Shown here piece after piece: positions 25,108-34,718 of a stretch of DNA of 64,000 nt. A program made the position numbers and the translations under genes. The stretch's first letter is position 1; the number at the start of each line of letters is the position of its first letter. The notes beneath the pieces were generated by a model, which saw nothing but the letters and a program-made list of their open reading frames with translations, was not told where the DNA came from and made no database searches. The stretch comes from JAYRSJ01 sp041920215 (GTDB lineage Bacteria; Pseudomonadota; Gammaproteobacteria; Burkholderiales; Burkholderiaceae_C): contig JAYRSJ010000015.1 in NCBI GenBank assembly GCA_041920215.1, positions 1 through 64,000 on the forward strand, read 5' to 3'.

Positions 25108-25130
25108 GGACTGACGTTTTTTGTCAGTCC
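25108..25130. promoter_or_regulatory. Inverted repeat upstream of the pilA promoter
   Basis: Perfect arms GGACTGAC and GTCAGTCC are separated by GTTTTTT. It lies 60-80 bases upstream of the -24 element, where the enhancer-binding protein PilR would act. Another TTTTGTCA sits nearby on the minus strand (25148-25162 region). Its function is inferred. Confidence 0.5.
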
Positions 25131-25192
25131 GGTGCGCGCAAATTGTTGTTCGGCGCCCGATGTGACAAAAGCAGTCGGTCATCGGCCCGGGC

Positions 25193-25972
25193 TCAGAAGC
25201 TCAGCACTTGCCCGGCCGCCAGCGCTTGCAAGCGATGCGGCAGGCCCAGCGCGGCTATCTCGCTCATGACCGCCTCCAGCTCGCCCGGTTTGATATGCGT
25301 GATATGCACCGAGACGGGGCGTTCCAGCTGGGCCAGCTCCTGGCCCAGACGCAGCGGGCAGAGATGCTGGCTCAGGGCCGCCAAGGCCTGCTCCTCGTCG
25401 CTGAAGGCTGTTTCGATGATCAGATGGGCGATGGAGAGACCACGCAGCCGGGCCCACAAGGCCGGGTTAGGGCCGGTATCCCCGGTGTAGACCCAGCAGC
25501 CGCCGCCGTTCGTGCCATGGACGGCGAAGCCCAGCGCCGGCACGGTGTGCGCGGCGCTCAGGGCCTCGACGACGCGCCCGCCCAGCTTCAAGTGCTCGCC
25601 CAGCTGGATGGCGTGCAGCTGAAGCACAGGTTGGCTGGTGCTGGGCAACCGCGTGAAATCAGGCCAGATGATGCCGTTGAACACATGCTGGCGCAGGGCG
25701 GTGAGGGTCTCGGCCAGTGCATAGACCTGAATCGGCGGGCGACCCCGTGCGGCACGCAGGCGCAGCACCGAGTCCGCCAGCAGGGGAATGCCCAACACAT
25801 GATCCAGATGGGAGTGGCTCAGCAGGATATGGTCGATGCCCGCGAGCTCCTCCAGGCTCAGATCACCCACGCCGGTGCCCGCATCGATCAGGATGTCGTC
25901 GTCGAGCAGGAACGCCGTGGTCTTGAACCCGGCGGCGATGGCGCCGGAGCAGCCCAGAACGCGTATCTTCAT
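25193..25972 (-). CDS. Class II 3',5'-cyclic-nucleotide phosphodiesterase-like MBL protein
   Basis: This 259-residue metallo-beta-lactamase-fold enzyme has H-S-H-L-D-H-V-L-G (His53, His55, Asp57, His58), the signature of class II cyclic nucleotide phosphodiesterases such as yeast PDE1. Further metal ligands appear at A-A-H-T-V, Y-T-G-D-T-G and H-I-T-H. It may hydrolyse cAMP or cGMP in the cytoplasm; ribonuclease Z-like proteins share the fold, so this is not certain. The start at 25972 (M-K-I-R-V-L-G) is chosen; a Met two codons earlier is equally possible. No cyclase gene adjoins, but a cyclase-like protein lies at 7 kb. Confidence 0.75.
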   Translation of the reverse strand: MKIRVLGCSGAIAAGFKTTAFLLDDDILIDAGTGVGDLSLEELAGIDHILLSHSHLDHVLGIPLLADSVLRLRAARGRPPIQVYALAETLTALRQHVFNGIIWPDFTRLPSTSQPVLQLHAIQLGEHLKLGGRVVEALSAAHTVPALGFAVHGTNGGGCWVYTGDTGPNPALWARLRGLSIAHLIIETAFSDEEQALAALSQHLCPLRLGQELAQLERPVSVHITHIKPGELEAVMSEIAALGLPHRLQALAAGQVLSF

Positions 25973-26155
25973 GGTCATCAAGGTGGCAGGACCTGTGCGT
26001 CCCGGGCACACCGCAGCCGGCGGTGTTTGAGCCGACCCCAATTTACGCGACTGGCCGATCGGCGCAAGTCGCGGAAGTCGCGTTTCTATGGTTTATCCGC
26101 AAGCGGGGGAAACCGAGTGTGAACTGCTGCGCACGCTGCCAGTTCGCCACGCAGC

Positions 26156-26824
26156 TCAGCCGGCCTGGATGAACTGCATCTGCGTGCCAGCGAGCTCGAT
26201 GACGTCGCCGCTGCGCAGCGCGATCGACTCTCCGGTCAACGGCGCACCATTGACGGTCGGGCGCGAGGCCCCCTCGACATGGGCAAACACATAGCCGCTC
26301 GGCCGCTTGGTGATGGATGCCACCTGGACGCCCGGCTTTCCCACCGTGGTGACCACCTTGGTCAGGCTGACCTCACGGCCGGCGGCAGCACCGGTCAGCA
26401 CCTTGATGCTGGCGGGCAGCGCATTGCTGGCGCCGGACAGCCCGCCGAAGTTGGAGCTGCCAAAACCGCTGCTGGGGGGCATGGCGGGCACCGCTGCCCC
26501 CGGCTTCAGGATCATGGTCTTCTCGTAGTCGCCACCATCCTCGACCAGATACTTGATCTTGTACTTGCCGATTTCAACAATGTCGCTGTTGGCCAGCAAC
26601 TGCTTCTTGATGGCCTTGCCGTTGATATAGGTGCCGTTGGTGGAGTTCAGGTCCTCGATGAAGACATCGGCGCCCACCATCTGCAGCACGGCATGCTCAC
26701 CGCTGACCGCCAGGTTGTCGATCACGATGTCGTTGTAGGGCCGCCGGCCAAGCGTGGTCTTGTCCTTGGTGATCTGGACTTCCTTGATTACCACGCCATC
26801 GAGCGAAACCACCAACTTGCCCAT
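26156..26824 (-). CDS. FHA domain-containing protein
   Basis: This 222-residue cytoplasmic protein reads phosphothreonine. The N-terminal FHA domain has the core motifs T-L-G-R-R (strand 3-4), S-G-E-H-A-V, and N-S-T-N-G-T-Y-I-N-G. After a Gly/Ser/Pro linker, the C-terminal 75 residues form a second, more divergent FHA-like fold (V-G-K-P-G, then V-N-G-A-P-L-T). It is last in the operon terC-kinase-PP2C-FHA, so it probably binds targets of the kinase. No type VI secretion genes are nearby, although FHA/kinase/PP2C trios are often linked with them. Confidence 0.88.
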   Translation of the reverse strand: MGKLVVSLDGVVIKEVQITKDKTTLGRRPYNDIVIDNLAVSGEHAVLQMVGADVFIEDLNSTNGTYINGKAIKKQLLANSDIVEIGKYKIKYLVEDGGDYEKTMILKPGAAVPAMPPSSGFGSSNFGGLSGASNALPASIKVLTGAAAGREVSLTKVVTTVGKPGVQVASITKRPSGYVFAHVEGASRPTVNGAPLTGESIALRSGDVIELAGTQMQFIQAG

Positions 26825-26888
26825 GCTTGACCTCAAGTCCTGTTGTCTGTCTTGTACGCCGACCCTGCGGCCGTGCAATTGTGCACGC

Positions 26889-27677
26889 TCAGCGGCGTCC
26901 GAATGCCCACCAGGGCCGGCTCGCCGGCTTGGCACGACCCTCGAATCGCGCTAAGACGATCGCAATATTATCCTTGCCGCCCATGTCATTGGCGGCATCA
27001 ATGAGCGCCCGGGCCGCTTCCGACAGAGAAGGGTGGCTTATCAACAACTGTGCCAGGGCATCGTCGTCCAGCATGTCGGAAAGCCCGTCCGAGCAAAGCA
27101 GGAACAAGTCACCCGGCAGAACTTCATGCTGGTGGAGCTCCAGCATCACCGTGTCTTCCACACCCACGGCGCGCGTGACAAGGTTGCGGTTGTTCGAGAA
27201 CGCCGCTTCTTCGGGGGTCAACAGACCAGCGTCCAGCTGCTCCTGCAGCAGGCTGTGATCACGGGTGACCTGGCTCAGCTGACCATTGCGCAAACGATAG
27301 GCACGTGAATCCCCCACATGGCCGAGCAGCAGCCCATCCTCACGGAACACCGCCAGCACCAGTGTGGTTCCCATACCGGCGTAGCGCGGATTGGTGTTGG
27401 CGGCGTTGAAGATGGCGCGGTTGGCGTTGTCCACGCAGATGTCCATCGCGCGCCGCACGTCCTGACTGCCCGCCTGGGTTCCGGCCTCCTTGAGCCAGCG
27501 CCCGAGCTCCGACTTGATGAAGCTGGTCAGCATCTGGCTGGCCACCTCACCAGCGTTATAGCCGCCCATGCCATCGGCCAGCACCGCGAGGCCGACCGAC
27601 TCCTCCACCGCGACCGAGTCCTCGTTGTTGTCGCGGGCACGACCCACATCGGTAGCGCTGAAGATCTCCAGAGGCAT
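26889..27677 (-). CDS. PP2C-family serine/threonine phosphatase
   Basis: This 262-residue soluble PPM phosphatase matches the Stp1/PppA/PrpC type. Metal-binding motifs are present: V-G-R-A-R-D-N-N-E-D-S, L-A-D-G-M-G-G, V-G-D-S-R-A-Y-R-L, T-R-D-H-S, and S-D-G-L-S-D-M with a final D-N. It should remove phosphate added by the kinase encoded 24 bases upstream. No transmembrane segment is seen. The short C-terminal tail ends in W-W-A-F-G-R-R. Confidence 0.93.
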   Translation of the reverse strand: MPLEIFSATDVGRARDNNEDSVAVEESVGLAVLADGMGGYNAGEVASQMLTSFIKSELGRWLKEAGTQAGSQDVRRAMDICVDNANRAIFNAANTNPRYAGMGTTLVLAVFREDGLLLGHVGDSRAYRLRNGQLSQVTRDHSLLQEQLDAGLLTPEEAAFSNNRNLVTRAVGVEDTVMLELHQHEVLPGDLFLLCSDGLSDMLDDDALAQLLISHPSLSEAARALIDAANDMGGKDNIAIVLARFEGRAKPASRPWWAFGRR

Positions 27678-27701
27678 GTCGGCTTTGTTGGCGAAGGGGT
27701 C

Positions 27702-28754
27702 TTAGTTTGACCCGGGATTCTGCCCGGGTTCCTTGCGCTCGATACGCAGTGTTTGCGCGAAGGGATCGACAGCGGCGCCAGCGCCGGCGGGGCCCGCCAT
27801 CGCTGGATCCGCCGGCAGCTGGGTCAGCACCGCTTCAAGGTCCAGGGCCAGCTGCTCACCGCTGGCGTAACGCAGCTCGGGCCGCTTTTCCAGCGCCAGC
27901 GCCAGCACCAGGGCGAGCGTCTCCGGCAGCTCCGGCCTGTGGTGGCGCACATCAGGCGGCGGCTGGTTGGCGATCTGGTACATCAGCTGGGCCATGGAAT
28001 CGGAATGATGGGGCAACTGGCCGGTCAGCAGCTGGTAAAGCATCACGCCGAGCGAATATAGATCGCTGCGGCCATCGACCTTCAGCCCCGCCAACTGCTC
28101 GGGCGACATGAAGGACGGGGTGCCCAGTACCAGACCTGTGCGGGTACGGCTGCCATCGGCGATACGAGCGATGCCGAAGTCCATGATCTTGAGCGTGCCG
28201 CGCTCGCGGTCCAGCATCACATTGCTGGGCTTGATGTCACGGTGCACCACGCCCTGGGCATGCGCATAGGCCAGGGCACGCGCAAGCCGGATTGCGATGG
28301 CCATCACCTCGCGCAGCGGCAGCAGGCTGCCGGGCCGGGTGTAATGGCTCAGGTCCTGGCCCTGGACGTACTCCATCGCAATCCAGGCATCGTCGCCGGC
28401 CTCGCCCGCATCGAGCACCTGCAGGATGTCGGGATGCTGAAGGTGCCGGGCAGCGCGGGCCTCGCGCATGAAACGCTGCCGCACATCCAGCAGATCCTCG
28501 GCGGCCACCTCGCGCTGCAGGGCCAGCCGCTTGATGGCCACCTGACGGCCCGTCGCCAGCTCGCGCGCCAGATGGACCACCGCCATCGCACCGCGGCCCA
28601 GCTCGGGGCCGAGTTCGTAGCGTTCCAGCGTCGATTGACGCGAGGGCTCGAAGCCAGCAGCCACCGAGCTGCCGGCCTGGGTTTCCGGCGCTGGCGCTGC
28701 CTCGGCGGCCGCGCCTCGGCCCAGCACGCGTTTCCAGAATCCGCCGCCGGCCAT
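27702..28754 (-). CDS. Hanks-type serine/threonine protein kinase
   Basis: This 350-residue kinase has a complete core domain (residues about 45-310): glycine loop G-R-G-A-M-A-V-V-H, Lys in V-A-I-K-R-L, catalytic H-R-D-I-K-P-S-N-V, D-F-G-I-A, and the S-P-E-Q activation motif. It lacks the C-terminal membrane span and PASTA repeats of many bacterial kinases and appears cytosolic. It is followed by the PP2C and FHA genes, forming a write-erase-read set. The upstream gene terC is 12 bases away and probably shares the transcript. Confidence 0.93.
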   Translation of the reverse strand: MAGGGFWKRVLGRGAAAEAAPAPETQAGSSVAAGFEPSRQSTLERYELGPELGRGAMAVVHLARELATGRQVAIKRLALQREVAAEDLLDVRQRFMREARAARHLQHPDILQVLDAGEAGDDAWIAMEYVQGQDLSHYTRPGSLLPLREVMAIAIRLARALAYAHAQGVVHRDIKPSNVMLDRERGTLKIMDFGIARIADGSRTRTGLVLGTPSFMSPEQLAGLKVDGRSDLYSLGVMLYQLLTGQLPHHSDSMAQLMYQIANQPPPDVRHHRPELPETLALVLALALEKRPELRYASGEQLALDLEAVLTQLPADPAMAGPAGAGAAVDPFAQTLRIERKEPGQNPGSN

Positions 28755-28766
28755 ATCAGCGCGGCC

Positions 28767-29504
28767 CTAGGCGGCCGCCTGGCCCTGGCGTGCAGCCATC
28801 AACTTTCCGATGGCCAGTACCAGCAGCGCACCGGCCACGCCACAGCCGTAGTAAAGAGCCGGCAGCACCTCGGGCGTGCCACCCACCTTGGCGGATGGCA
28901 CCGCCGGCACCCAGGCCGCCAACGCCGGGTCGCCCACCACCATGGTGCCGGCAATCCAGCCCAGCAGCATGCCGCCCACGGTGATGACCACAGGGAATCG
29001 GTCCATCAGCTTGATGACCAGCTGGCTGCCCCAGACGATGATGGGAATGGACACCAGCAGGCCGAAGATCACCAGCGGCATCTGGTGATCGCCGCCCGCG
29101 CCTTCGGCGGCACCGGCAATCGCGATCACATTGTCCAGACTCATCACGAAGTCGGCCACGATCACCGTCTTCACCGCCGCCCACAGCTTGTCGCTGGCCT
29201 GGATATTGGCGTGCTCCTCATCCGCCTCGGGCATCAGCAGCTTGATACCAATCCACAGCAGCAAAATGGCGCCGATCAGCTTCAGATAGGGCAGCTTCAG
29301 CAGGGTCAGCGCGAAGAAAATCAGCACCACGCGCAGACCGATGGCTCCGGCGGTACCCCACAGGATGCCGAGGCGCCGCTGGGCCGGTGGCAGCTTGCGG
29401 CAGGCCAGCGCGATCACGACAGCGTTGTCGCCGCCCAGCAGGATGTCGATCATGATGATCTGGCCGACGGCGAGCCAGAACTCAGGGCTGGTAAGCATGT
29501 CCAT
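28767..29504 (-). CDS. TerC family integral membrane protein
   Basis: This 245-residue membrane protein has about seven to eight spans. Acidic family motifs inside the membrane are visible: L-L-G-G-D-N-A-V-V-I-A and M-S-L-D-N-V-I-A-I-A-G. TerC/Alx/YkoY proteins export manganese or support metal loading of exported proteins in several bacteria; tellurite resistance is the historic name. A charged cytoplasmic loop lies around residues 85-115. It is first in the operon with the kinase, phosphatase and FHA genes. No manganese riboswitch (yybP-ykoY) was recognised in its 200-base leader. Confidence 0.88.
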   Translation of the reverse strand: MDMLTSPEFWLAVGQIIMIDILLGGDNAVVIALACRKLPPAQRRLGILWGTAGAIGLRVVLIFFALTLLKLPYLKLIGAILLLWIGIKLLMPEADEEHANIQASDKLWAAVKTVIVADFVMSLDNVIAIAGAAEGAGGDHQMPLVIFGLLVSIPIIVWGSQLVIKLMDRFPVVITVGGMLLGWIAGTMVVGDPALAAWVPAVPSAKVGGTPEVLPALYYGCGVAGALLVLAIGKLMAARQGQAAA

Positions 29505-29588
29505 GGAGAGCTTTGTGTTGGTGTGGATTCCGTGGCCGCCGCGCTTGCACTATAGCCGGGCCTGTTCAACAGCCGAGGTGCAGACGCA

Positions 29589-29610
29589 AAAAGGGGCTCA
29601 CGCCCCTTTT
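29589..29610 (-). terminator. Intrinsic terminator after sucCD
   Basis: AAAAGGGGC and GCCCCTTTT pair around a 4-base loop, and on the minus strand a further T extends the run. It lies 96 bases past the sucD stop and separates sucCD from terC. The symmetry would also let it act on the plus strand. Confidence 0.9.
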
Positions 29611-29705
29611 CGAATATGCCGCCAGGCTGTATGCCCGGATTGTCGGCGCTCAGACGGCGGGGCCGATGCGTGAAATTACGCAGCGGCCCGTGCTCTGACG
29701 CGCGA

Positions 29706-30599
29706 TCAGAGCAGGCCCTTGAGCAGCTTGCCCATCTCGGACGGATTGCGGGTCACGGTGAAGCCGCACTCTTCCATGATGGCCAGCTTGGCGTCGGCCG
29801 TGTCGGCGCCGCCCGAGATCAGCGCGCCAGCGTGGCCCATGCGCTTGCCCGGAGGGGCGGTGACGCCGGCGATGAAGCCGACGATCGGCTTCTTCATATT
29901 GGCCTTGCACCAGCGGGCGGCTTCGGCCTCGTCCGGGCCGCCGATCTCGCCGATCATGATCACGGCGTCGGTGTCCGGATCGTCGTTGAAGGCCTTCATC
30001 ACGTCGATGTGCTTCAGACCGTTGATCGGGTCGCCGCCGATGCCCACGGCCGACGATTGACCGATGCCCAGCTCGGACAGCTGTGCCACGGCTTCATAGG
30101 TCAGGGTGCCGGAGCGCGAGACCACGCCGACGCGACCCTTCTTGTGGATGTGGCCGGGCATGATGCCGATCTTGATCTCGTCGGGCGTGATCAGGCCGGG
30201 GCAGTTGGGGCCCAGCAGCAGGGTGCGCTTGCCACCGGCGGCCTCCTTGGCCTTCATCTTGTTGCGCACTTCCAGCATGTCGCGCACGGGGATGCCTTCG
30301 GTGATGCAGATCGCCAGGTCCAGGTCGGCCTCGACGGCTTCCCAGATCGCGGCAGCGGCGCCGGCGGGCGGCACATAAATCACCGAGACGGTGGCGCCGG
30401 TCTGCGAGGCAGCTTCCTTGACGGTCGCGTAGATGGGAATGTCGGAGAACTTCTCGCCCGCCTTCTTGGGGTTCACGCCGGCGACGAAGGCGTTCTTGCC
30501 GTTCGCATAGGCCTGGCAGCCCAGGGTGTGGAACTGACCGGTCTTGCCCGTGATGCCCTGGGTGATGACCTTGGTGTCTTTGTTGATGTAGATCGACAT
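29706..30599 (-). CDS. sucD: Succinyl-CoA synthetase alpha subunit
   Basis: This 297-residue TCA-cycle enzyme subunit has an N-terminal CoA-binding Rossmann fold (G-I-T-G-K-T-G-Q-F-H) and the phospho-His loop G-H-A-G-A-L-I near the C-terminal third (S-R-S-G-T-L-T-Y-E-A also conserved). With SucC it interconverts succinyl-CoA and succinate with formation of ATP or GTP. The start at 30599 gives the standard M-S-I-Y-I-N-K-D-T-K N-terminus. It follows sucC by 23 bases and is the last gene before the terminator. Confidence 0.97.
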   Translation of the reverse strand: MSIYINKDTKVITQGITGKTGQFHTLGCQAYANGKNAFVAGVNPKKAGEKFSDIPIYATVKEAASQTGATVSVIYVPPAGAAAAIWEAVEADLDLAICITEGIPVRDMLEVRNKMKAKEAAGGKRTLLLGPNCPGLITPDEIKIGIMPGHIHKKGRVGVVSRSGTLTYEAVAQLSELGIGQSSAVGIGGDPINGLKHIDVMKAFNDDPDTDAVIMIGEIGGPDEAEAARWCKANMKKPIVGFIAGVTAPPGKRMGHAGALISGGADTADAKLAIMEECGFTVTRNPSEMGKLLKGLL

Positions 30600-30622
30600 G
30601 ATTTCTTTCCTTGCAGCAGGGC

Positions 30623-31783
<1,161 letters not shown>

Positions 31784-31808
31784 AGGGGGTCTCGCTTAGA
31801 GGGGTAAG

Positions 31809-32408
31809 TCAGGAAGAAGAGGCGGGCACCTTGTGAGCCTGGTCAGCTTGCGCTGCCTGGCCCCCGCGGTACCAGCGAGGGTAGTGAGTTTGCACCATCG
31901 CACCGTCGCTGCGCAGCGCATGACAGCGGTCGATCTGGAAAGGCGGCTGGCCCGCGGCATCGCCCTCGCGGGTGTCGAGTACAACGCCGGCAAAGGCCTG
32001 GATCACCGCGGTAGGCAGAAACTGGCACAGCTCGGTCAGATGGGTGCAGCCCTTGATCCCGGCCAGACGTTCTTTGACGCCCAGGCGGAAGCCTTTCATC
32101 AAGTTAAGCCCCACCAGCCGGGCATAGGCATCGCCATGCTGGTCGCAGGCGCCGGGGTAAGGCATCCAAAGGGTTGACGAGTCGGCGGCCAGTATCTCCA
32201 GCTCGCGGTTCACCACCAACTGCAGCAGCATGTCGTGCACCGGCTCACCGGCACGCCGTATGCCACCGGCCAGTGCAATGTCACGGGTCTTGCTGTCCTG
32301 CAAGCGAGCTTCAACGTCGAACAGCCCGTCTTCACGCGCGAACACCTGCACATCGACCGTTCGACGGTGCATCAGCTGGCGCTCGGTGGAGGCTGAGAAC
32401 TGGGACAT
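31809..32408 (-). CDS. DUF2889 domain-containing protein
   Basis: This 199-residue protein matches the DUF2889 family, which is common in Burkholderiales and Pseudomonas. Recognisable stretches are R-R-T-V-D-V-Q-V-F-A-R-E-D-G-L-F-D-V-E-A near the N-terminus, G-E-P-V-H-D-M, and G-C-T-H-L-T-E-L near residue 130. No signal peptide or membrane segment is seen. The biochemical role is unknown. The start at 32408 is chosen because the upstream in-frame extension runs through the recX terminator hairpin. It lies 25 bases upstream of sucC and could be co-transcribed with it. Confidence 0.82.
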   Translation of the reverse strand: MSQFSASTERQLMHRRTVDVQVFAREDGLFDVEARLQDSKTRDIALAGGIRRAGEPVHDMLLQLVVNRELEILAADSSTLWMPYPGACDQHGDAYARLVGLNLMKGFRLGVKERLAGIKGCTHLTELCQFLPTAVIQAFAGVVLDTREGDAAGQPPFQIDRCHALRSDGAMVQTHYPRWYRGGQAAQADQAHKVPASSS

Positions 32409-32449
32409 GGGGCCAGGACTTGTGCGGTAGGCAGGACACGCAAAAGCGC

Positions 32450-32477
32450 GCCCGCAGGCCTGGCTAGGCCGGCGGGC
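32450..32477 (-). terminator. Terminator-like hairpin after recX
   Basis: On the minus strand the GCCCGC and GGCC arms pair with GGCC and GCGGGC around a 6-base loop, with one bulge on each side. It is followed by GCGCTTTTGCG. It would end the recA-recX transcript. Confidence 0.6.
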
Positions 32478-32558
32478 ACATTTGCGCAAGCCGGCAATGT
32501 AGCATGCTGCGCCGCCGCAAACCTGTCGCCAGCCTGTCATCGGCGCACCAGGGCAGTG

Positions 32559-33071
32559 CTAATCCTCGCTCCCGTCGCCCACCTGCACCACACGGCGCAC
32601 CACCTCGGCCGAGAAGCCTCGGCCGCTCAGAAAACGCATCTGTTTGGCACGCGCTGCTGCATCGACGGCGGTTTGCCCGCCGAACTTGCGACGCCATACG
32701 GCCAACGCACGCTCGAACTCATTGGCGCGCAGCTGCGCTGCGGTTTGCGGATCCAGCGTCAGTCCATGCTGCGCCAGTTCCTGGCGTATGCGCAAATTGC
32801 CATGCCCGCGCGCACGCGCCTGCACCCGCGCCTCAACGAAGCGGGCTTCGCTCAGCAGACCCTGATCCTGCAGCCACTGCAGCAGGGCCTCGACCTGCTC
32901 GGCGACCGTCGGCCCGACCGAGGCATCCGCAGGATTCGCAACGCTCTCATGAGCAGCGCGTGCAATGCGCGTCAGCTTGCGCCGCAACTCTCCGGCACTC
33001 TGCTCGCGCTGAGCCAGCAAGGCGATCGCACGCGCCTTCAGGGATAGCGGCTGAGCAGCGCGCTTCATCAT
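32559..33071 (-). CDS. recX: Regulatory protein RecX
   Basis: This 170-residue protein binds RecA filaments and limits their growth. It has the RecX three-helix repeat pattern: L-L-A-Q-R-E-Q-S-A-G-E-L-R-R-K-L near the N-terminus, L-S-E-A-R-F-V-E-A-R, and R-G-F-S-A-E-V-V-R-R-V-V at the end. The length is within the family range. Two adjacent Met codons (33071, 33068) are possible starts; the longer is used. It lies 11 bases downstream of an NTF2-like gene in a recA-NTF2-recX unit. Confidence 0.88.
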   Translation of the reverse strand: MMKRAAQPLSLKARAIALLAQREQSAGELRRKLTRIARAAHESVANPADASVGPTVAEQVEALLQWLQDQGLLSEARFVEARVQARARGHGNLRIRQELAQHGLTLDPQTAAQLRANEFERALAVWRRKFGGQTAVDAAARAKQMRFLSGRGFSAEVVRRVVQVGDGSED

Positions 33072-33082
33072 GGACGCTTCAA

Positions 33083-33538
33083 TCAACAAGCGAGGCTCAG
33101 CCCCGGGCGCCGATCCATGGGCAGAGGCTCCAGGCCGGGCAAACGGCCGTCCCGGCGCCAGTCGGGCGCCGGCTGGCAATCCGCCCAGTACTCGTCCACG
33201 CTCGCGATCAGCCCCGCCTCCATCTGAAAAAAGCTGGTGGCATAGAAACTGGTCCCGCCTTGATCCACGCGCACCAGACTCAGCACCCGGCCATCCGCCA
33301 AAGCTTGCAGCTCCAGCAGATGGAGTGTCCAGCCCTCGGGGTAGACCGCGTTGACATGGATGATGGCGGCAGCCCCACTGAGCCGCTCACGGCTGGCCCA
33401 CCAGTGACAGTACGCCGCGGGCTTGAACAAGGCCTGTGCCTCATCCCAGCGCCGCGCCTGGAACAAGGCCCAAAGCCGCTGCACCAGCGTCAGCGCGGCA
33501 CCGGGCTCGCCCCCTGCTGCGCCCGACGCCACCTGCAT
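33083..33538 (-). CDS. NTF2-like (SnoaL-type) protein in the recA operon
   Basis: This 151-residue protein has the cone-fold pattern of nuclear transport factor 2 family proteins: an N-terminal helix pair, W-W-A-S-R-E-R-L, strands with V-L-S-L-V-R-V-D, and S-F-F-Q-M-E-A-G-L-I-A-S-V-D-E-Y-W near the end. Such folds serve as binding or small enzyme domains. The ATG at 33538 overlaps the last base of the recA stop (TGATG), so it is translationally coupled to recA; a GTG one codon earlier is also possible. It separates recA from recX. No function is assigned. Confidence 0.78.
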   Translation of the reverse strand: MQVASGAAGGEPGAALTLVQRLWALFQARRWDEAQALFKPAAYCHWWASRERLSGAAAIIHVNAVYPEGWTLHLLELQALADGRVLSLVRVDQGGTSFYATSFFQMEAGLIASVDEYWADCQPAPDWRRDGRLPGLEPLPMDRRPGLSLAC

Positions 33539-34578
33539 CACTCCGCTTCGGCCGAGCCGTTCAGCAAGGCAACGCCCAGCGACTCGCGAATCTTGTTCTC
33601 GATCTCGCGGGCAATCTCGGGGTTCTCGCGCAGGAACTCGCGTGCATTGTCCTTGCCCTGGCCGATCTTCTCGCCCTTGTATGCATACCAGGCGCCGGAC
33701 TTGTCGACCACTTTGGCCACCACGCCCATATCGACGATCTCGCCCTCACGGCTGATGCCTTCACCATAGAGAATGTCGAACTCGGCCGTCTTGAACGGTG
33801 GCGACACCTTGTTCTTCACCACCTTGACCTTGGTCTCCGAGCCAATCACCTCGTCCCCCTTCTTGATCGAACCGATGCGACGGATATCCAGTCGCACCGA
33901 AGCGTAGAACTTCAGGGCGTTGCCGCCGGTGGTGGTTTCCGGGCTGCCGAACATCACGCCAATCTTCATGCGGATCTGGTTGATGAAGATGACCATGCAG
34001 TTGGTCTTCTTGATCGTGGCGGTCAGCTTGCGCAGGGCCTGACTCATCAGGCGGGCCTGCAGTCCCGGCAGGGCATCGCCCATCTCGCCTTCGAGCTCGG
34101 CCTTGGGCGTCAGCGCCGCCACCGAGTCGATCACGATCAGGTCCACCGAACCGGAGCGCACCAGCGCGTCGACGATCTCCAGCGCCTGCTCGCCGGTATC
34201 GGGCTGGCTGATCAGCAGGTCCTGCAGATTGACGCCCAGTTTCTGTGCGTACTGTATGTCCAGCGCATGCTCGGCGTCGATGAAGGCGCAGACGCCGTTG
34301 AGTTTCTGCATCTCGGCAATCACCTGCAGGGTCAGGGTGGTCTTGCCCGATGACTCCGGACCATAGATCTCGACCACACGCCCCCGCGGCAGGCCGCCAA
34401 CGCCCAGCGCAATGTCCAGGCCCAGCGAGCCGGTGGAGACCACCTGGATGTCCTGGATCACCTCGCCCTCGCCCAGGCGCATGATGGAGCCCTTGCCGAA
34501 CTGCTTCTCGATCTGGGCGAGTGCGGCCTGCAGGGCTTTGGCTTTTTCGGGGTTGGCGTTCTTGATCGGGGCGTCCAT
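33538..34578 (-). CDS. recA: DNA recombinase RecA
   Basis: This 346-residue RecA drives strand exchange and LexA cleavage. It has Walker A G-P-E-S-S-G-K-T-T, Walker B L-I-V-I-D-S-V-A-A-L, the L2 loop around G-G-N-A-L-K-F-Y-A-S, and the acidic C-terminus. An AGGAG ribosome site precedes the ATG. A perfect SOS box overlaps its likely -35 region. It is first in the recA-NTF2-recX unit and divergent from a two-component response regulator. Confidence 0.98.
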   Translation of the reverse strand: MDAPIKNANPEKAKALQAALAQIEKQFGKGSIMRLGEGEVIQDIQVVSTGSLGLDIALGVGGLPRGRVVEIYGPESSGKTTLTLQVIAEMQKLNGVCAFIDAEHALDIQYAQKLGVNLQDLLISQPDTGEQALEIVDALVRSGSVDLIVIDSVAALTPKAELEGEMGDALPGLQARLMSQALRKLTATIKKTNCMVIFINQIRMKIGVMFGSPETTTGGNALKFYASVRLDIRRIGSIKKGDEVIGSETKVKVVKNKVSPPFKTAEFDILYGEGISREGEIVDMGVVAKVVDKSGAWYAYKGEKIGQGKDNAREFLRENPEIAREIENKIRESLGVALLNGSAEAE

Positions 34579-34616
34579 AAGATCTCCTCAATGAGCTGCG
34601 CGCATTATGGCGCAAT

Positions 34617-34632
34617 CTGTATATCTGTACAG
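34617..34632. promoter_or_regulatory. LexA (SOS) box upstream of recA
   Basis: CTGT-ATATCTGT-ACAG matches the CTGT-N8-ACAG LexA consensus exactly. On the minus strand its TGTACA lies 16 bases before CATAAT, so the box overlaps a plausible -35 element and would block recA transcription. It begins 39 bases upstream of the recA start and 87 before the divergent response regulator. Confidence 0.93.
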
Positions 34633-34718
34633 TAGTCGAATCGCCGCCTGCTGCCAATTCCTGTCAGCAGTATTTCGCTCCCTAGAATGCGGCATCTTTC
34701 CGATGCTGGAGAACTCGC

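Noticed and set aside
29505..29705. Manganese (yybP-ykoY) riboswitch before terC
   Set aside because: No conserved riboswitch core was found; the region contains a simple intrinsic terminator.
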